A DNA stretch of 52,160 nucleotides, taken from contig NZ_PCPT01000018.1 of assembly GCF_002975435.1 (NCBI RefSeq), positions 1 through 52,160 on the forward strand, read 5' to 3'. The first letter of the stretch is position 1. Each line of letters begins with the position of its first letter. Of the stretch, positions 8,109 through 18,590 are shown piece after piece. This DNA is from Arthrobacter sp. MYb227 (GTDB lineage Bacteria; Actinomycetota; Actinomycetes; Actinomycetales; Micrococcaceae). A program made the translations under genes and the position numbers. Below the pieces are notes generated by a model. The model searched no databases and was not told where the DNA came from. It saw only the letters and a program-made list of their open reading frames with translations.

Positions 8109-9479
8109 GTGACTACAGACAATGGCGATGAAACACGAGAACCGGGGCCAGCAGGTGGGCCCGCGGAAGGTACAGCTGCCGGGGATATAGAAATTCCCGG
8201 GAAACTCACGGGCAAGGAATCTGTGAAAGGTTCGCTTCCCGCTGCCGATGCCGCACGGGCTGCTGCCGCTGCCCAGCGAAATTCCGCACCCCAGCAACGC
8301 TCATCTAGCACTCCCCTCTGGCGCAAGCTCGTGGGCCGCACGCAGCGTAGCTTCGATCTGCGCATCAAGCCGCCGGCCGACTTCGGCTTCCCGCCGGTCC
8401 CCCCGCACGATCCAACCCAAGAACCGGTGCCGGCAGCATCCGGACCGCAGGCACATCCCGTGGCCTTCGGCTTCCTCTTTACGGTGGGTGTTGGGCTAGC
8501 ACTACTTGGCTACTTCCTGCTGACAAATGTTGGATCCCTCGTCATCTGGATTGCCGTGGCACTGTTCATTGCTCTGGGCCTTGACCCGATTGTGCGGTTC
8601 TTTATTGCTCGCGGGCTGTCACGCACCGTCGGTGTGCTGATCACCATCGTCCTGCTGCTGGGCGTTGCCGGCGGGCTCATCGGCACCATCATCCCCACCA
8701 TCGTCACCCAAACCTCACAATTTATTGAGCGCGCCCCAGAAATTGTTGATGGATTTTTGAAATCCGAGTTCTTTGTCAATCTCGACAAGCAATATCAGGT
8801 CTCCGATCGCATCAGCGAGGAAATCACCAAGTTCTTTTCCGATACAGGTGCCGTCGGTGGCATTTTCGGCGGCGTGCTGGGTGTGGGCTCAGTGGTGGCT
8901 CAGGGCATGTTTGGCGCACTGATCGTCCTGGTCCTTGCGATCTACTTCCTGGCTTCGCTACCGGCGCTCAAAGCCTTCGGTTATCGGCTGGCTCCGCGCT
9001 CTAAACGCGAAAGTGTACAAAAGCTCGGCGACACGATCACCCGATCGGTGGGTAACTACGTGATGGGTCAGGCCTTTGTTGCACTGCTCAATGCCGCAGT
9101 TGCGCTGACCTTGATGAGCATCCTCAAGGTGCCATTCGCCGCGCTGCTGACCATGTTCGTGGCCATCTTGGCCTTCATCCCGTTGGTAGGCGCCGTCATC
9201 GCCGGCATCCTCGTGTCGCTGATTTCCTTGACATTGGGCTGGCAGAGCGCTGTCATCTACGCCGCCTGTTACTTCTCCTACCTACAGCTTGAGGCGTATT
9301 TTGTCTCCCCTCGGGTCATGCAAAAGGCTGTATCGGTGCCCGGCGCCGTCGCGGTGATTTCGGTCATTGCTGGCGGAACGCTGCTAGGTGTTGCCGGCGC
9401 GTTAATGGCAATTCCCACGGCTGCCGCTGCAATGCTCATCTTGCGCGAGGTATTCATCACCCGACAAGATCAACGTTGA
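8109..9479 (+). CDS. AI-2E family transporter (UPF0118)
   Basis: A 456-aa integral membrane protein of the AI-2E exporter family (PF01594). The family covers the AI-2 exporter TqsA as well as Na+/H+ antiporter-like and uncharacterised members, so the substrate is open. A Pro/Ala-rich cytoplasmic N-terminus (about 1-115) precedes the membrane core: hydrophobic pairs near 120-185, a soluble middle part (DKQYQVSDRISEEITKFF), and a C-terminal group of helices including the family-typical FIPLVGAVIAGI and a late YLQLEAYFVSPRVMQ stretch. The GTG at 8109 is chosen because the sequence upstream is not protein-like and a TATTAT box lies just before it. A hairpin at 9488-9529 follows the stop. Confidence 0.88.
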   Translation: MTTDNGDETREPGPAGGPAEGTAAGDIEIPGKLTGKESVKGSLPAADAARAAAAAQRNSAPQQRSSSTPLWRKLVGRTQRSFDLRIKPPADFGFPPVPPHDPTQEPVPAASGPQAHPVAFGFLFTVGVGLALLGYFLLTNVGSLVIWIAVALFIALGLDPIVRFFIARGLSRTVGVLITIVLLLGVAGGLIGTIIPTIVTQTSQFIERAPEIVDGFLKSEFFVNLDKQYQVSDRISEEITKFFSDTGAVGGIFGGVLGVGSVVAQGMFGALIVLVLAIYFLASLPALKAFGYRLAPRSKRESVQKLGDTITRSVGNYVMGQAFVALLNAAVALTLMSILKVPFAALLTMFVAILAFIPLVGAVIAGILVSLISLTLGWQSAVIYAACYFSYLQLEAYFVSPRVMQKAVSVPGAVAVISVIAGGTLLGVAGALMAIPTAAAAMLILREVFITRQDQR

Positions 9480-9487
9480 GCCCCCGA

Positions 9488-9529
9488 GGGCAACGCTTAG
9501 GGCCGCACACACGGCCCGGAGCGTTGCCC
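9488..9529. terminator. Bidirectional hairpin between convergent genes
   Basis: A perfect nested inverted repeat: GGGCAACGCT (9488-9497) with its complement at 9520-9529, and inside it GGGCCG/CGGCCC around a CACACA loop. It lies between the 3' ends of the AI-2E-family gene and the convergent small zinc-finger-like gene. There is no T tract, so it may act as a pause or mRNA-end structure. Confidence 0.6.
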
Positions 9530-9588
9530 CAGGCCGTAGTTGACGCGCGCGGCCACTAGTCGTTAGCGACCGCCTCAAAAGTAGCCAA

Positions 9589-9939
9589 TCAGTACTTATA
9601 GGAACGGGAATCCCAGCACTTGGGATGCCAATGCCGACGCGCCTGAGCCGAGGCATCGTCACCCGACCAATGATCGGCACGCCACGCAACAAGATGTTCG
9701 ATGCCCGGCTTGATAAATTGTCCGCACCCCGGGCACTTGTACGTCTTGGCGGCACTCGTTGCCGAAATTTTACGCACATGCCATTGTCCATCGGGTGCGT
9801 CCTGCAAGCGCTGGACGCCGTAGCGTGCCTTTTCCAACCATGGTTCATCGGCGTCAAGACTCGGACGGGTCCACTTATTGGTCCGTCCCCCACGGGTTGC
9901 CGGGGTACTTGAGCGACGGGGACGGTTCGAACGGGCCAT
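9589..9939 (-). CDS. Small actinobacterial protein with zinc-finger-like Cys/His pattern
   Basis: A 116-aa basic protein. The N-terminus is rich in Arg/Ser/Thr. The C-terminal half has CPGCGQFIKPGIEHLVAWR and then RRHWHPKCW, a C-x2-C ... H-x2-H-x2-C arrangement reminiscent of a treble-clef or HNH-like zinc site. Homologues in Actinobacteria are often labelled ATP/GTP-binding protein, but I see no P-loop here. The ATG at 9939 has AGGGAG about 10 bases upstream. It is divergent from nucS with a 142-bp gap. DNA or RNA binding is a guess from the composition. Confidence 0.8.
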   Translation of the reverse strand: MARSNRPRRSSTPATRGGRTNKWTRPSLDADEPWLEKARYGVQRLQDAPDGQWHVRKISATSAAKTYKCPGCGQFIKPGIEHLVAWRADHWSGDDASAQARRHWHPKCWDSRSYKY

Positions 9940-10068
9940 ATGATCAATTCTCCCTCACATTTTCCATGCCCGCGTCAGCGTACGCTTCCGCGGCGTGCTC
10001 CCCCTCCTTAACCGCGATGCCGCAGCACCGAAAGGATGGCACAAGAATCTTCCCTCGGTAAAAACCGG

Positions 10069-10074
10069 TAGAGT
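10069..10074 (+). promoter_or_regulatory. -10 box of nucS (leaderless)
   Basis: TAGAGT, 7 bases before the GTG at 10082, with no Shine-Dalgarno possible in between. Confidence 0.6.
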
Positions 10075-10081
10075 GCTCGTT

Positions 10082-10777
10082 GTGCGTTTAGTGATTGCCA
10101 AGTGTTCAGTTGATTATGAGGGCCGCCTGCGAGCCCACCTCCCCCTAGCGACCCGTCTGTTGATGGTCAAGGCCGATGGTTCGGTGCTGGTGCACTCCGA
10201 CGGCGGCTCCTACAAGCCGCTGAACTGGATGAGCCCGCCCGCCGTGATGCGCGTGGTGGAACCCGATGAGGAGCAGGCAGCCGAGGGTGATATTGAGCTC
10301 TGGCATGTTGCCCATCAAAAGTCAGATGACCGATTGATCGTGCACATCCATGAGATCATTCACGACACCGAGCACAACTTGGGTACCGACCCCGGGCTCA
10401 TCAAGGACGGCGCCGAGGCCGATCTGCAGCGCCTGTTGGCCGACCAGATTGAAACAGTTGGCACCGGCTACACGTTGATCCGCCGCGAGTACATGACGGC
10501 CATCGGCCCGGTCGACATTCTTGCCCGCGATGCAGGTGGCGCCACGGTGGCCATCGAGCTGAAGCGCAATGGCGATATCGACGGCGTCGAGCAGCTCACG
10601 CGCTACCTTGAACTGCTCAACCGTGACCCACTGCTCAAGCCGGTGCGCGGCATCTTTGCAGCACAAAAGATCAAGCCGCAGGCCCGCACGCTGGCCACTG
10701 ATCGCGGCATCGACTGCCTGATTCTTGATTACGATGCAATGCGCGGGGTCGATGACAGCGCCTCACGCCTGTTCTAA
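10082..10777 (+). CDS. nucS: Mismatch-specific endonuclease NucS/EndoMS
   Basis: A 231-aa endonuclease that cuts both strands at G-T, G-G and T-T mismatches; in actinobacteria lacking MutS/MutL it is the core of non-canonical mismatch repair. The N-terminal DNA-binding domain starts with the family-typical [14 protein letters not shown]; the C-terminal PD-(D/E)xK nuclease domain has D145 (GPVDIL), E159 and K161 (VAIELKR). The last residues SASRLF fit the C-terminal sliding-clamp contact known for the family. The GTG at 10082 reproduces the conserved N-terminus exactly and follows a TAGAGT box by 7 bases. An inverted repeat just after the stop (10781-10823) probably ends the transcript. Confidence 0.97.
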   Translation: MRLVIAKCSVDYEGRLRAHLPLATRLLMVKADGSVLVHSDGGSYKPLNWMSPPAVMRVVEPDEEQAAEGDIELWHVAHQKSDDRLIVHIHEIIHDTEHNLGTDPGLIKDGAEADLQRLLADQIETVGTGYTLIRREYMTAIGPVDILARDAGGATVAIELKRNGDIDGVEQLTRYLELLNRDPLLKPVRGIFAAQKIKPQARTLATDRGIDCLILDYDAMRGVDDSASRLF

Positions 10778-10780
10778 CCT

Positions 10781-10823
10781 CACCACCGGTCATCGATGGC
10801 CCCACCCCCGTTGACCGGTGGTG
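10781..10823 (+). terminator. Hairpin after nucS
   Basis: A perfect 12-bp inverted repeat, CACCACCGGTCA at 10781-10792 and its complement at 10812-10823, beginning 3 bases after the nucS stop codon. There is no long T run after it. Confidence 0.6.
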
Positions 10824-10991
10824 GGCCCCTCATTGGCTGCGGTGCTAGTGGACTGGGCCGTTGAGCACGAAACCGGCCGAGCGAACATGACTACGTCTCC
10901 AATGCTCTCTGCCGGGTTGCGATAAGGCGGATCCGATGGGGCACCTGCGCAACATCTTCGCCAGCTTAGGGCCCTATGTGCCGTGCCCCAC

Positions 10992-10997
10992 TAGACT
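10992..10997 (+). promoter_or_regulatory. -10 box of nagA (leaderless)
   Basis: TAGACT followed by 7 bases and the ATG at 11005, the same geometry as nucS and the DUF3039 gene. Confidence 0.6.
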
Positions 10998-11004
10998 GGG
11001 GTCT

Positions 11005-12240
11005 ATGAACTCCACAGCTTCCCCCGCACGCTTTGCCTTTACCGCTCGGCTAGTCTCCCACGGCACCGAAATCCCCGAGGGCGTCATCGCCATCGATGGC
11101 AACCGCATTGCATTTGTGGGTAATTCAACAGAGTTCGCCTTCCTCGAGGATTCTGAATCCTTTGAGCTGCGCCACACGAAGCCAGGAACCATCATCACCC
11201 CCGGGCTGATCGACCTGCACTGCCATGGTGCCGTCGGTGCGGATTTCCCCTCGGGTGACCCAGTTGCCATCGCCAAGGCCATCGATTTTTTGCACCGCGC
11301 CGGAACCACCACGCTCCTGGCTTCGCTGGTGACAGCCGATCGCGATGACATGCTTGCCTCGGCACGTGTGCTCTCCGAATTTGCGCAGCGCGGAGATATT
11401 GCTGGTATCCACGCGGAGGGCCCCTTCCTTTCCGAGGTGCGCTGCGGTGCCCAGGATCCTGCCTTCCTTTCCGATCCCCAGCCGGACTTTGTTGATGCGC
11501 TGATCGATGCCTCCGCCGGACAGCTACGCACCATGACCTATGCCCCGGAGAGGGCAAACGCCGATGCGCTGGTTGAGCAGCTGGTCTCCCAGGGAGTCGT
11601 CCCCTCGCTAGGTCATACCGATGCCTCTGCAAGCACCGTCACCGCCTCCTTGGAGCTGGCCCGTGAGGAACTCTCAAGTGCCGGCGTCGACGGCTTTACC
11701 GAGCGCCCCACCATCACTCACCTCTTCAATGGAATGCCCCAGCTTCATCACCGCGCCCCCGGACCGGTTGCCGCCTGCCTAGAGCTTGCAGCCGCGCACA
11801 AGATCATCGTTGAGTTGATTGCCGATGGCGTGCACCTTGACCCCGTCACCGTGCGTACCGTCTTTAATCTGGTGGGAGCCGATTCGGTGGCGCTGGTTAC
11901 AGATTCTATGGCTGCGGCGGGACTGGCGGATGGCCAGTACTCGTTGGGCCCGGCCCAGGTGACGGTGTCCAACGGTGAGGCCCGTCTGGCAACTAACGGA
12001 TCGCTGGCCGGGGGCACTGCGACAATGCTCGATGTACTGCGTCATACCGTCAGCGCAGGTGTCCCACTTGCAGAAGCGGTACTCTCGGCAACTAAGGTTC
12101 CTGCCGAGGTGCTGGGGCTTATCGACGAGGCGGGCCGCTTGCATCAGGGCTTCACCGCAGACCTGCTGATTCTCGATGAGACACTGAATTTGCTGCAGGT
12201 AATCCGTAACGGCGAATCAATTTATGAAGCTTCTGTTTAG
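11005..12240 (+). CDS. nagA: N-acetylglucosamine-6-phosphate deacetylase
   Basis: A 411-aa cytoplasmic amidohydrolase that converts GlcNAc-6-phosphate to glucosamine-6-phosphate and acetate, feeding amino sugars from chitin or recycled peptidoglycan into metabolism or new wall. Family motifs in order: GLIDLHCHGAVGADF (metal-binding His), IHAEGPFL (metal Glu), SLGHTDAS and THLFNGMPQLHHR (metal and substrate His), and VTDSM (catalytic Asp). Length is typical. The ATG at 11005 is preferred over an upstream in-frame ATG at 10936 because homology begins after it and a TAGACT box lies 7 bases before it. No nagB or PTS gene is adjacent, so it is a stand-alone gene here. Confidence 0.95.
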   Translation: MNSTASPARFAFTARLVSHGTEIPEGVIAIDGNRIAFVGNSTEFAFLEDSESFELRHTKPGTIITPGLIDLHCHGAVGADFPSGDPVAIAKAIDFLHRAGTTTLLASLVTADRDDMLASARVLSEFAQRGDIAGIHAEGPFLSEVRCGAQDPAFLSDPQPDFVDALIDASAGQLRTMTYAPERANADALVEQLVSQGVVPSLGHTDASASTVTASLELAREELSSAGVDGFTERPTITHLFNGMPQLHHRAPGPVAACLELAAAHKIIVELIADGVHLDPVTVRTVFNLVGADSVALVTDSMAAAGLADGQYSLGPAQVTVSNGEARLATNGSLAGGTATMLDVLRHTVSAGVPLAEAVLSATKVPAEVLGLIDEAGRLHQGFTADLLILDETLNLLQVIRNGESIYEASV

Positions 12241-12451
12241 CGCCCGACACAAAAGTGTTGACCCAGATCACATCCACATGTGATGCTTGACTCAGTCTTT
12301 GTGTTGGTTAGTCATACCCGCCAAAGTCAGGTTGCGGGTGTTTGGGGACTGAAACGGTTCATTCCGGTTCAGTATTCTTCTCACTGCTTTACCACTCACG
12401 GCCGATACACGGTGTGTCGGCCAGTTTTACGCACTACATGAGGAGAAATAC
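12241..12451 (+). promoter_or_regulatory. Cold-shock gene promoter/leader region
   Basis: A 211-bp non-coding region before the cold-shock gene, rich in symmetric elements: ATCACA-N6-TGTGAT at 12267-12284; a 10-bp imperfect inverted repeat ACTGAAACGG/CCGGTTCAGT at 12349-12373, which includes two direct copies of CGGTTCA; and a 10-bp stem at 12400-12422 with a 3-base loop followed by AGTTTT. A long structured 5' leader is usual for csp genes and acts as a temperature-sensitive control of translation. Which of these sit in the DNA operator and which in the mRNA cannot be decided from sequence. Confidence 0.6.
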
Positions 12452-12655
12452 ATGGCTCAGGGAACCGTGAAGTGGTTCAATGCCGAAAAGGGATTCGGCT
12501 TTATCACTCCGGATGGCGCCGAGGCTGACGTGTTCGTTCACTACTCGGAAATCCAGACCAATGGTTTCCGCACGCTGGAAGAAAACCAGCGCGTGGAATT
12601 CGAAGTTGGCCAGGGTGCCAAGGGTCCACAGGCTACCGGCGTCGTCGGTCTCTAA
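12452..12655 (+). CDS. Cold-shock protein, CspA family
   Basis: A 67-aa single-domain cold-shock protein: an RNA/ssDNA chaperone that melts mRNA structure after temperature downshift or during growth. RNP1 (KGFGFI, residues 14-19) and RNP2 (VFVHY, about 29-33) are intact, and the start [18 protein letters not shown] is the standard family N-terminus. GAGGAGAAAT just before the ATG is a strong ribosome binding site. It is monocistronic, with a structured leader upstream and a very strong terminator downstream. Confidence 0.97.
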   Translation: MAQGTVKWFNAEKGFGFITPDGAEADVFVHYSEIQTNGFRTLEENQRVEFEVGQGAKGPQATGVVGL

Positions 12656-12733
12656 AGGACTTCACTTCAGTCTCTTTGAACCCCCTGAGTCGATGAACCC
12701 GCTGGCGGGAGTATCGAGGCAGGATTAGAGCAC

Positions 12734-12781
12734 AAAAGCAGTGGGTCGGGATGAATAAAATCATCCCGACCCACTGCTTTT
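12734..12781. terminator. Strong bidirectional terminator
   Basis: A perfect 21-bp inverted repeat (12734-12754 and 12761-12781) with a 6-base ATAAAA loop. The arms end in AAAA on the left and TTTT on the right, so it can end both the cold-shock transcript and the convergent atp-operon transcript (DUF2550 stop at 12803). Confidence 0.93.
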
Positions 12782-12802
12782 TGCTGTGAAACTTGGTTGT
12801 GC

Positions 12803-13240
12803 TTAGTCTTGCCGCCAGGTGCCGACACCCGCTACGGGTCCGGCCTCCAGCCAGGCCGAGAGACCGTTGTAGGTCTCATAGTCCATGGCAAGGCGTATTT
12901 CTCGGCCCTCGTACGTCATCAGCACGATGACATTTCCGGGCTGCACCAGGTGCTTTTCAGTGTCTTCCGGCTTACGCCAGCCATTGATCTCAATGGAGGA
13001 ACGCAAGAACTTGTGCACCGGAATTGGGGAAACGGAAAAGAGCTTGAGAAACTCAAGCTCTCCGGGACCATAACGAGCGATAACCATCATCCACTTCCCG
13101 GGGGTCGTGGAGATGGAACCGTCGAAAGTGCCAAGAGTGCGCCGTAACTGAATACGGCGCACTCCCATGGCACCCAAAAACATCACTACCAGCACCAAGA
13201 GTGCCAGAACGATGAGTACGGGAATGCCGAGTTCGTTCAA
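12803..13240 (-). CDS. DUF2550 family membrane protein
   Basis: About 145 aa: one N-terminal membrane helix (IPVLIVLALLVLVVMFLG), then a cytoplasmic or peripheral domain containing ELEFLKLFSVSPIPVHKF and a C-terminal GTWRQD. It matches the DUF2550 family, which lies directly after atpC in many actinobacteria (Rv1312 position in M. tuberculosis); its function is unknown. The start is uncertain. The TTG at 13240 begins just after the atpC stop and leaves the helix at the N-terminus; an ATG at 13297 would overlap atpC by 50 bases. It is the last gene of the ATP synthase transcription unit. Confidence 0.87.
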   Translation of the reverse strand: MNELGIPVLIVLALLVLVVMFLGAMGVRRIQLRRTLGTFDGSISTTPGKWMMVIARYGPGELEFLKLFSVSPIPVHKFLRSSIEINGWRKPEDTEKHLVQPGNVIVLMTYEGREIRLAMDYETYNGLSAWLEAGPVAGVGTWRQD

Positions 13241-13247
13241 GGCAGGA

Positions 13248-13532
13248 CTATCGAGTTCCCGCCGGGGCTGATTCCGCCATGACGGCGTTATCGGCAACGA
13301 TCACCACACGGTTGGCATCAACGGAGAAGAACCCGCCGTCAACCTGGACGGTGAACCGGGAGCCGGAAACCGGATCGATTTCCATGTCCCCGGCAGCAAG
13401 CACGGCCAACATCGGGCTGTGACCGGGAAGGATCCCGATCTCACCCTCGCTGGAACGTCCCTTGACCAGTTTTGCCGCACCGGACCACACGAAGTGATCG
13501 GCTGCAACAATTTCGACTTGGAGTTCGGCCAT
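13248..13532 (-). CDS. atpC: ATP synthase epsilon subunit
   Basis: A 94-aa epsilon subunit of the F1 central stalk, which couples rotor movement to the catalytic head and inhibits ATP hydrolysis. The N-terminal beta-sandwich sequence MAELQVEIVAADHFVWSG and GEIGILPGHSPMLAVL are diagnostic. It is short, ending soon after the beta domain (VIVADNAVMAES), so the usual C-terminal helical hairpin used for inhibition is largely absent, as in several actinobacteria. The ATG at 13532 lies 2 bases after the atpD stop. Confidence 0.95.
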   Translation of the reverse strand: MAELQVEIVAADHFVWSGAAKLVKGRSSEGEIGILPGHSPMLAVLAAGDMEIDPVSGSRFTVQVDGGFFSVDANRVVIVADNAVMAESAPAGTR

Positions 13533-13534
13533 GA

Positions 13535-15004
<1,470 letters not shown>

Positions 15005-15052
15005 TCATTTGTGTAGATGGCGTGGATGTAAGTGTGTGGGAAAACTCTGAAA

Positions 15053-15946
15053 TTAGCCGTTCAGCGCGTCAGCGCCGGCAACAATTTCGGAGAGTTCCTG
15101 GGTAACCTCGGCCTGGCGGGCGTTGTTACGAAGACGCGTGTACTTCTTGATGAGCTCGTTGGCGTTATCACCAGCGGTCTTCATGGCGCGCTGGCGTGCT
15201 GCGAGCTCGGAAGCCGCTGCCTGCAACATAGCGTTGAAGATACGTGACTCGATGTACCGCGGAAGCAGTGCATCAAGCACCTGCTCCGGTTCCGGCTCGT
15301 ATTCGTAGAGCGGCAGCAGCTCATCGGCAGGAGTTTCTTCTTCCTGTTCGACGACCTCAAGCGGCAGCAAACGAATGACCGTCGGTTCCTGAACGACCAT
15401 CGACTTGAACTGGGTGTAAACAACATGGATTTCATCCACGCCGCCCACTTCAAAATCATCGGCAAAGTCCTTGAGCAGGACCTGGCCAAGCTCGCGTGCG
15501 GTTTCAAACTCCGGGGCGTCGGTTCCACCGGTCCACACCTTCGCGTAATCGCGTCCGCGGAATTCAAAGTACGCCTGAGCCTTGCGGCCGACCAGGTAGG
15601 TCTTGACGTCCTTGCCTTCTTCACGGAGCAATTCAACGAGGTGCTCTGCCTGCTTCAAGACGCTGGCGGAGTAGGACCCGGCGAGTCCGCGGTCCGAGGT
15701 CATGACCAGCACTGCCGCGCGACGGATTGATTCCGGCTCGGTGGTCAGTGGGTGATCGATCTCGGACTGTGACGCGACGGCAGTAACAGCACGGGTAATC
15801 GCATTGGCGTACGGCAGCGATGCCGAGACACGCGCACGTGCCTTGCCAATACGGGAAGTAGCGATCAGTTCCATCGCCTTGAAGATCTTGCCCATCGACG
15901 TTGTCGATGCAATCTTCTGGCGGTAGACCCGAATCTGGGCTCCCAT
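15053..15946 (-). CDS. atpG: ATP synthase gamma subunit
   Basis: A 297-aa central rotor shaft of F1. The N-terminal coiled-coil helix [20 protein letters not shown] and the C-terminal helix [20 protein letters not shown] are the conserved parts that turn inside the alpha3beta3 head; the middle has a short acidic insertion ([13 protein letters not shown], about 198-212). AAAGGAC lies 5 bases before the ATG. The gene is separated from atpA by a 15-bp perfect hairpin (15974-16008). Confidence 0.97.
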   Translation of the reverse strand: MGAQIRVYRQKIASTTSMGKIFKAMELIATSRIGKARARVSASLPYANAITRAVTAVASQSEIDHPLTTEPESIRRAAVLVMTSDRGLAGSYSASVLKQAEHLVELLREEGKDVKTYLVGRKAQAYFEFRGRDYAKVWTGGTDAPEFETARELGQVLLKDFADDFEVGGVDEIHVVYTQFKSMVVQEPTVIRLLPLEVVEQEEETPADELLPLYEYEPEPEQVLDALLPRYIESRIFNAMLQAAASELAARQRAMKTAGDNANELIKKYTRLRNNARQAEVTQELSEIVAGADALNG

Positions 15947-15973
15947 GTTTGTCCTTTCCTTATCCCTTTGTAG

Positions 15974-16008
15974 GGGTTGCCGCGCCGCGCTTGGCGGCGC
16001 GGCAACCC
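15974..16008 (-). other. Hairpin between atpA and atpG
   Basis: A perfect 15-bp GC-rich inverted repeat (GGGTTGCCGCGCCGC at 15974-15988, complement at 15994-16008) around a 5-base loop. No T tract follows on the minus strand, so it is more likely an mRNA-stability or processing structure than a terminator. Confidence 0.75.
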
Positions 16009-16024
16009 TTACTCAAAGGTGATG

Positions 16025-17662
16025 TCAGCGCTTTTGCTTGACGATCTTTTCCTGGTCGACGGACTCTTCAGCCAAGGCTGCGAATTCTTCGCGGCCTGCG
16101 GCGACGAGCTGGTCGTCACCCTCACCGAAGAAGCCGGCCTTGAAGGAGGCGATGTTCGACTTGAGCGATTCGACGGTTTCGTCTTCGAGCTTGCCGGTTT
16201 CAGCAATTACCGTCAGCACCGAGGTGCGGTGACGCAAGTGCTCAAGGAAGCCTGTTTCGAAGCGGCGAACGTCTTCAACCGGGACGTCGTCCAGGTAGCC
16301 GTTGGTACCGGCCCACACGGAAACAACCTGGTTCTCAACCGGGAACGGTGCGTACTGTCCCTGCTTGAGCAGTTCCATCAGGCGTGCACCACGGGTCAGC
16401 TGCTGCTTGGAAGCGGCATCAAGGTCCGAGGCGAACATGGCGAATGCCTGCATGTCGCGGTACTGAGCCAATTCAAGCTTCAAGGTACCGGCAACCTTCT
16501 TCATGGCCTTGATCTGTGCCGAACCGCCCACGCGGGACACCGATACACCCACGTCAACAGCTGGACGCTGGTTGGCGTTGAAGAGGTCGGACTGCAAGAA
16601 GATCTGACCATCGGTAATCGAGATGACGTTGGTCGGAATGAAGGCCGAGACGTCGTTTGCCTTGGTTTCGATGATCGGCAGACCGGTCATCGAGCCTGCA
16701 CCGAGCTCGTCGGAGAGCTTGGCACAACGTTCGAGCAAGCGGGAGTGCAAGTAGAACACGTCGCCCGGGTATGCTTCGCGTCCTGGCGGACGGCGCAGCA
16801 GCAGGGAAACAGCGCGGTAGGCTTCGGCCTGCTTGGACAGATCATCAAAGACGATCAGAACGTGCTTGCCGTCGTACATCCACTGCTGGCCAATGGCCGA
16901 GCCGGCGTACGGTGCCAGGTACTTGAAACCAGCCGGGTCAGATGCCGGTGAGGCAACGATGGTGGTGTATTCGAGTGCACCGTGATCTTCAAGGGTCTGG
17001 CGCACCGCAGCAATGGTCGAAGCCTTCTGACCAATTGCTACGTAGATGCAGCGAACCTGCTTGTTGGTGTCACCCGAGGCCCAGTTGGCCTTCTGGTTGA
17101 TGATTGCATCCACGGCCAGAGCGGTCTTACCGGTCTGACGGTCACCAATGATCAGCTGACGCTGGCCACGGCCGATCGGGATCATCGCGTCGATGGCCTT
17201 CATACCGGTCTGCAGCGGTTCGTGAACCGACTTACGCTCGGTCACGCCTGGAGCCTGAGCTTCCAGTGCGCGACGTCCGGTGGCAGCAATCGGACCCAGG
17301 TCATCAATTGGCTCGCCCAGCGGGTCAACAACGCGACCCAGGAAGGCGTCGCCCACCGGAACCGAGAGGATCTCGCCGGTGCGCTCTACGCGCTGGCCTT
17401 CTTCGATGCCGGTGAAGTCGCCAAGGACAACAACACCAATATCGCGGGTGTCAAGGTTCTGGGCCAGGCCCAGGGTGCCGTCTTCGAAGCGAAGCAGCTC
17501 ATTTGCCATGACGGAGGGAAGACCCTCCACCTTGGCGATACCGTCACTTGCCGTGGTTACGCGGCCGACCTCGGTGCGCTCTGCTTTGCCCGGTTCGTAG
17601 GACGCTGCGAACTCATTCAAGGCATTGCGGACGTCGTCGGCGTTGATGGTCAAATCGGCCAT
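16025..17662 (-). CDS. atpA: ATP synthase alpha subunit
   Basis: A 545-aa non-catalytic nucleotide-binding subunit of F1. The P-loop GDRQTGKT is at 173-180, and the family stretches [17 protein letters not shown] and [19 protein letters not shown] are intact. It is about 30 residues longer than E. coli AtpA at the C-terminus ([20 protein letters not shown]...), as in other actinobacteria, where a C-terminal extension has been linked to low ATP hydrolysis. Upstream, a hairpin overlaps the atpH stop codon. Confidence 0.98.
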   Translation of the reverse strand: MADLTINADDVRNALNEFAASYEPGKAERTEVGRVTTASDGIAKVEGLPSVMANELLRFEDGTLGLAQNLDTRDIGVVVLGDFTGIEEGQRVERTGEILSVPVGDAFLGRVVDPLGEPIDDLGPIAATGRRALEAQAPGVTERKSVHEPLQTGMKAIDAMIPIGRGQRQLIIGDRQTGKTALAVDAIINQKANWASGDTNKQVRCIYVAIGQKASTIAAVRQTLEDHGALEYTTIVASPASDPAGFKYLAPYAGSAIGQQWMYDGKHVLIVFDDLSKQAEAYRAVSLLLRRPPGREAYPGDVFYLHSRLLERCAKLSDELGAGSMTGLPIIETKANDVSAFIPTNVISITDGQIFLQSDLFNANQRPAVDVGVSVSRVGGSAQIKAMKKVAGTLKLELAQYRDMQAFAMFASDLDAASKQQLTRGARLMELLKQGQYAPFPVENQVVSVWAGTNGYLDDVPVEDVRRFETGFLEHLRHRTSVLTVIAETGKLEDETVESLKSNIASFKAGFFGEGDDQLVAAGREEFAALAEESVDQEKIVKQKR

Positions 17663-17748
17663 CTGCAGTCCCTGCTCTCCTAAGTTGTGATTACCGCGGT
17701 TCTATCGTGTGCGGTAACCGAAAATTGATTCAGTCTATGGTGACTGGC

Positions 17749-17788
17749 TGGCAGGCAGACCCTTTTAGGGGGTCTACCTAGCCTGCCA
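17749..17788 (-). other. Hairpin overlapping the atpH stop codon
   Basis: TGGCAGGC (17749-17756) pairs with its complement at 17781-17788, and AGACCC (17757-17762) with GGGTCT (17770-17775). The stem covers the atpH stop codon at 17778-17780 and lies in the atpH-atpA gap. Confidence 0.65.
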
Positions 17789-18590
17789 ACTGGCGGCGAA
17801 GATCCGACACGCGGGTAGCGATCGAAGCGTCAACCACTTCATCGCCTACCTTCACGCGGATACCGCCGACTAGTTCAGGGTCGATGTTGATGTTGATTTT
17901 CAAGTCTCGACCGTAAAGGTTATTCAGGCCTGCCTGCAGGCGCGTGAATTGCTGCGCGGTAAGGGCACGAGTGACGCTTACCTGGGCAATCCAGCGATCC
18001 TGACGCTTAGCCACCAATTCCACGAAGCGCTCCACGAGTGCAACGGGCTTGAGCCCGCGCGGTGAAGCGACGGCCTGGCGGATCAGCAGTGCAGATGCGT
18101 CACTGGCATTCGGGACAAGCTTCAGCGCCAGAGCGCTTTTGGCTTCCGTCGTTGCCTGAGCATCATCAAGTGCACGCTGCAGATCATGACTGGACTCAAC
18201 AACACGGATGAACGCGAAGAGGTCTTCTTCGAGCCTCTCCAGGCCAGCGGAACCGCCATCACGCTCGGCGACCATGATTGCCGCGTGAGCAGCAACGGTC
18301 TCCAATGCATCGCCAATGTCTCGTGCCGAGCTCCAACGCGAGGTGGCAAGCGATGCGACGGTAGCCTCGGCGTCGGCCGAAACCTTTCCGCCGAAGAGCT
18401 GGGTTACAAGCCCGGCCTTCTCAGTTGCCCCGCGTGCGGGATCAGTCAGTGCGCGACGTAGGCCTGCATTACTATCGACGACCGAAAGGACATCGAATAG
18501 CTGTGAGGACAATTCCAAGGACGCGTGTGCAAGCTTGGTTTCCAACGACGCCAGCGCCGCGGCGAGTGACTCGCTCGATACACCTGCCAT
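17778..18590 (-). CDS. atpH: ATP synthase delta subunit
   Basis: A 270-aa peripheral-stalk subunit joining the b subunits to the top of F1. It is longer than the roughly 180-aa E. coli protein, as in other Micrococcaceae, but is not fused to b as in mycobacteria. The conserved C-terminal end reads INIDPELVGGIRVKVGDEVVDASIATRVSDLRRQL. Its ATG overlaps the atpF stop codon by one base (TAATG), so translation is coupled. Confidence 0.96.
   Translation of the reverse strand: MAGVSSESLAAALASLETKLAHASLELSSQLFDVLSVVDSNAGLRRALTDPARGATEKAGLVTQLFGGKVSADAEATVASLATSRWSSARDIGDALETVAAHAAIMVAERDGGSAGLERLEEDLFAFIRVVESSHDLQRALDDAQATTEAKSALALKLVPNASDASALLIRQAVASPRGLKPVALVERFVELVAKRQDRWIAQVSVTRALTAQQFTRLQAGLNNLYGRDLKININIDPELVGGIRVKVGDEVVDASIATRVSDLRRQLAG

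Noticed and set aside
12267-12284. CRP site upstream of the cold-shock gene
   Set aside because: The half-sites are in the wrong order (ATCACA-N6-TGTGAT rather than TGTGA-N6-TCACA), so it is not a standard CRP operator, though still a symmetric element.
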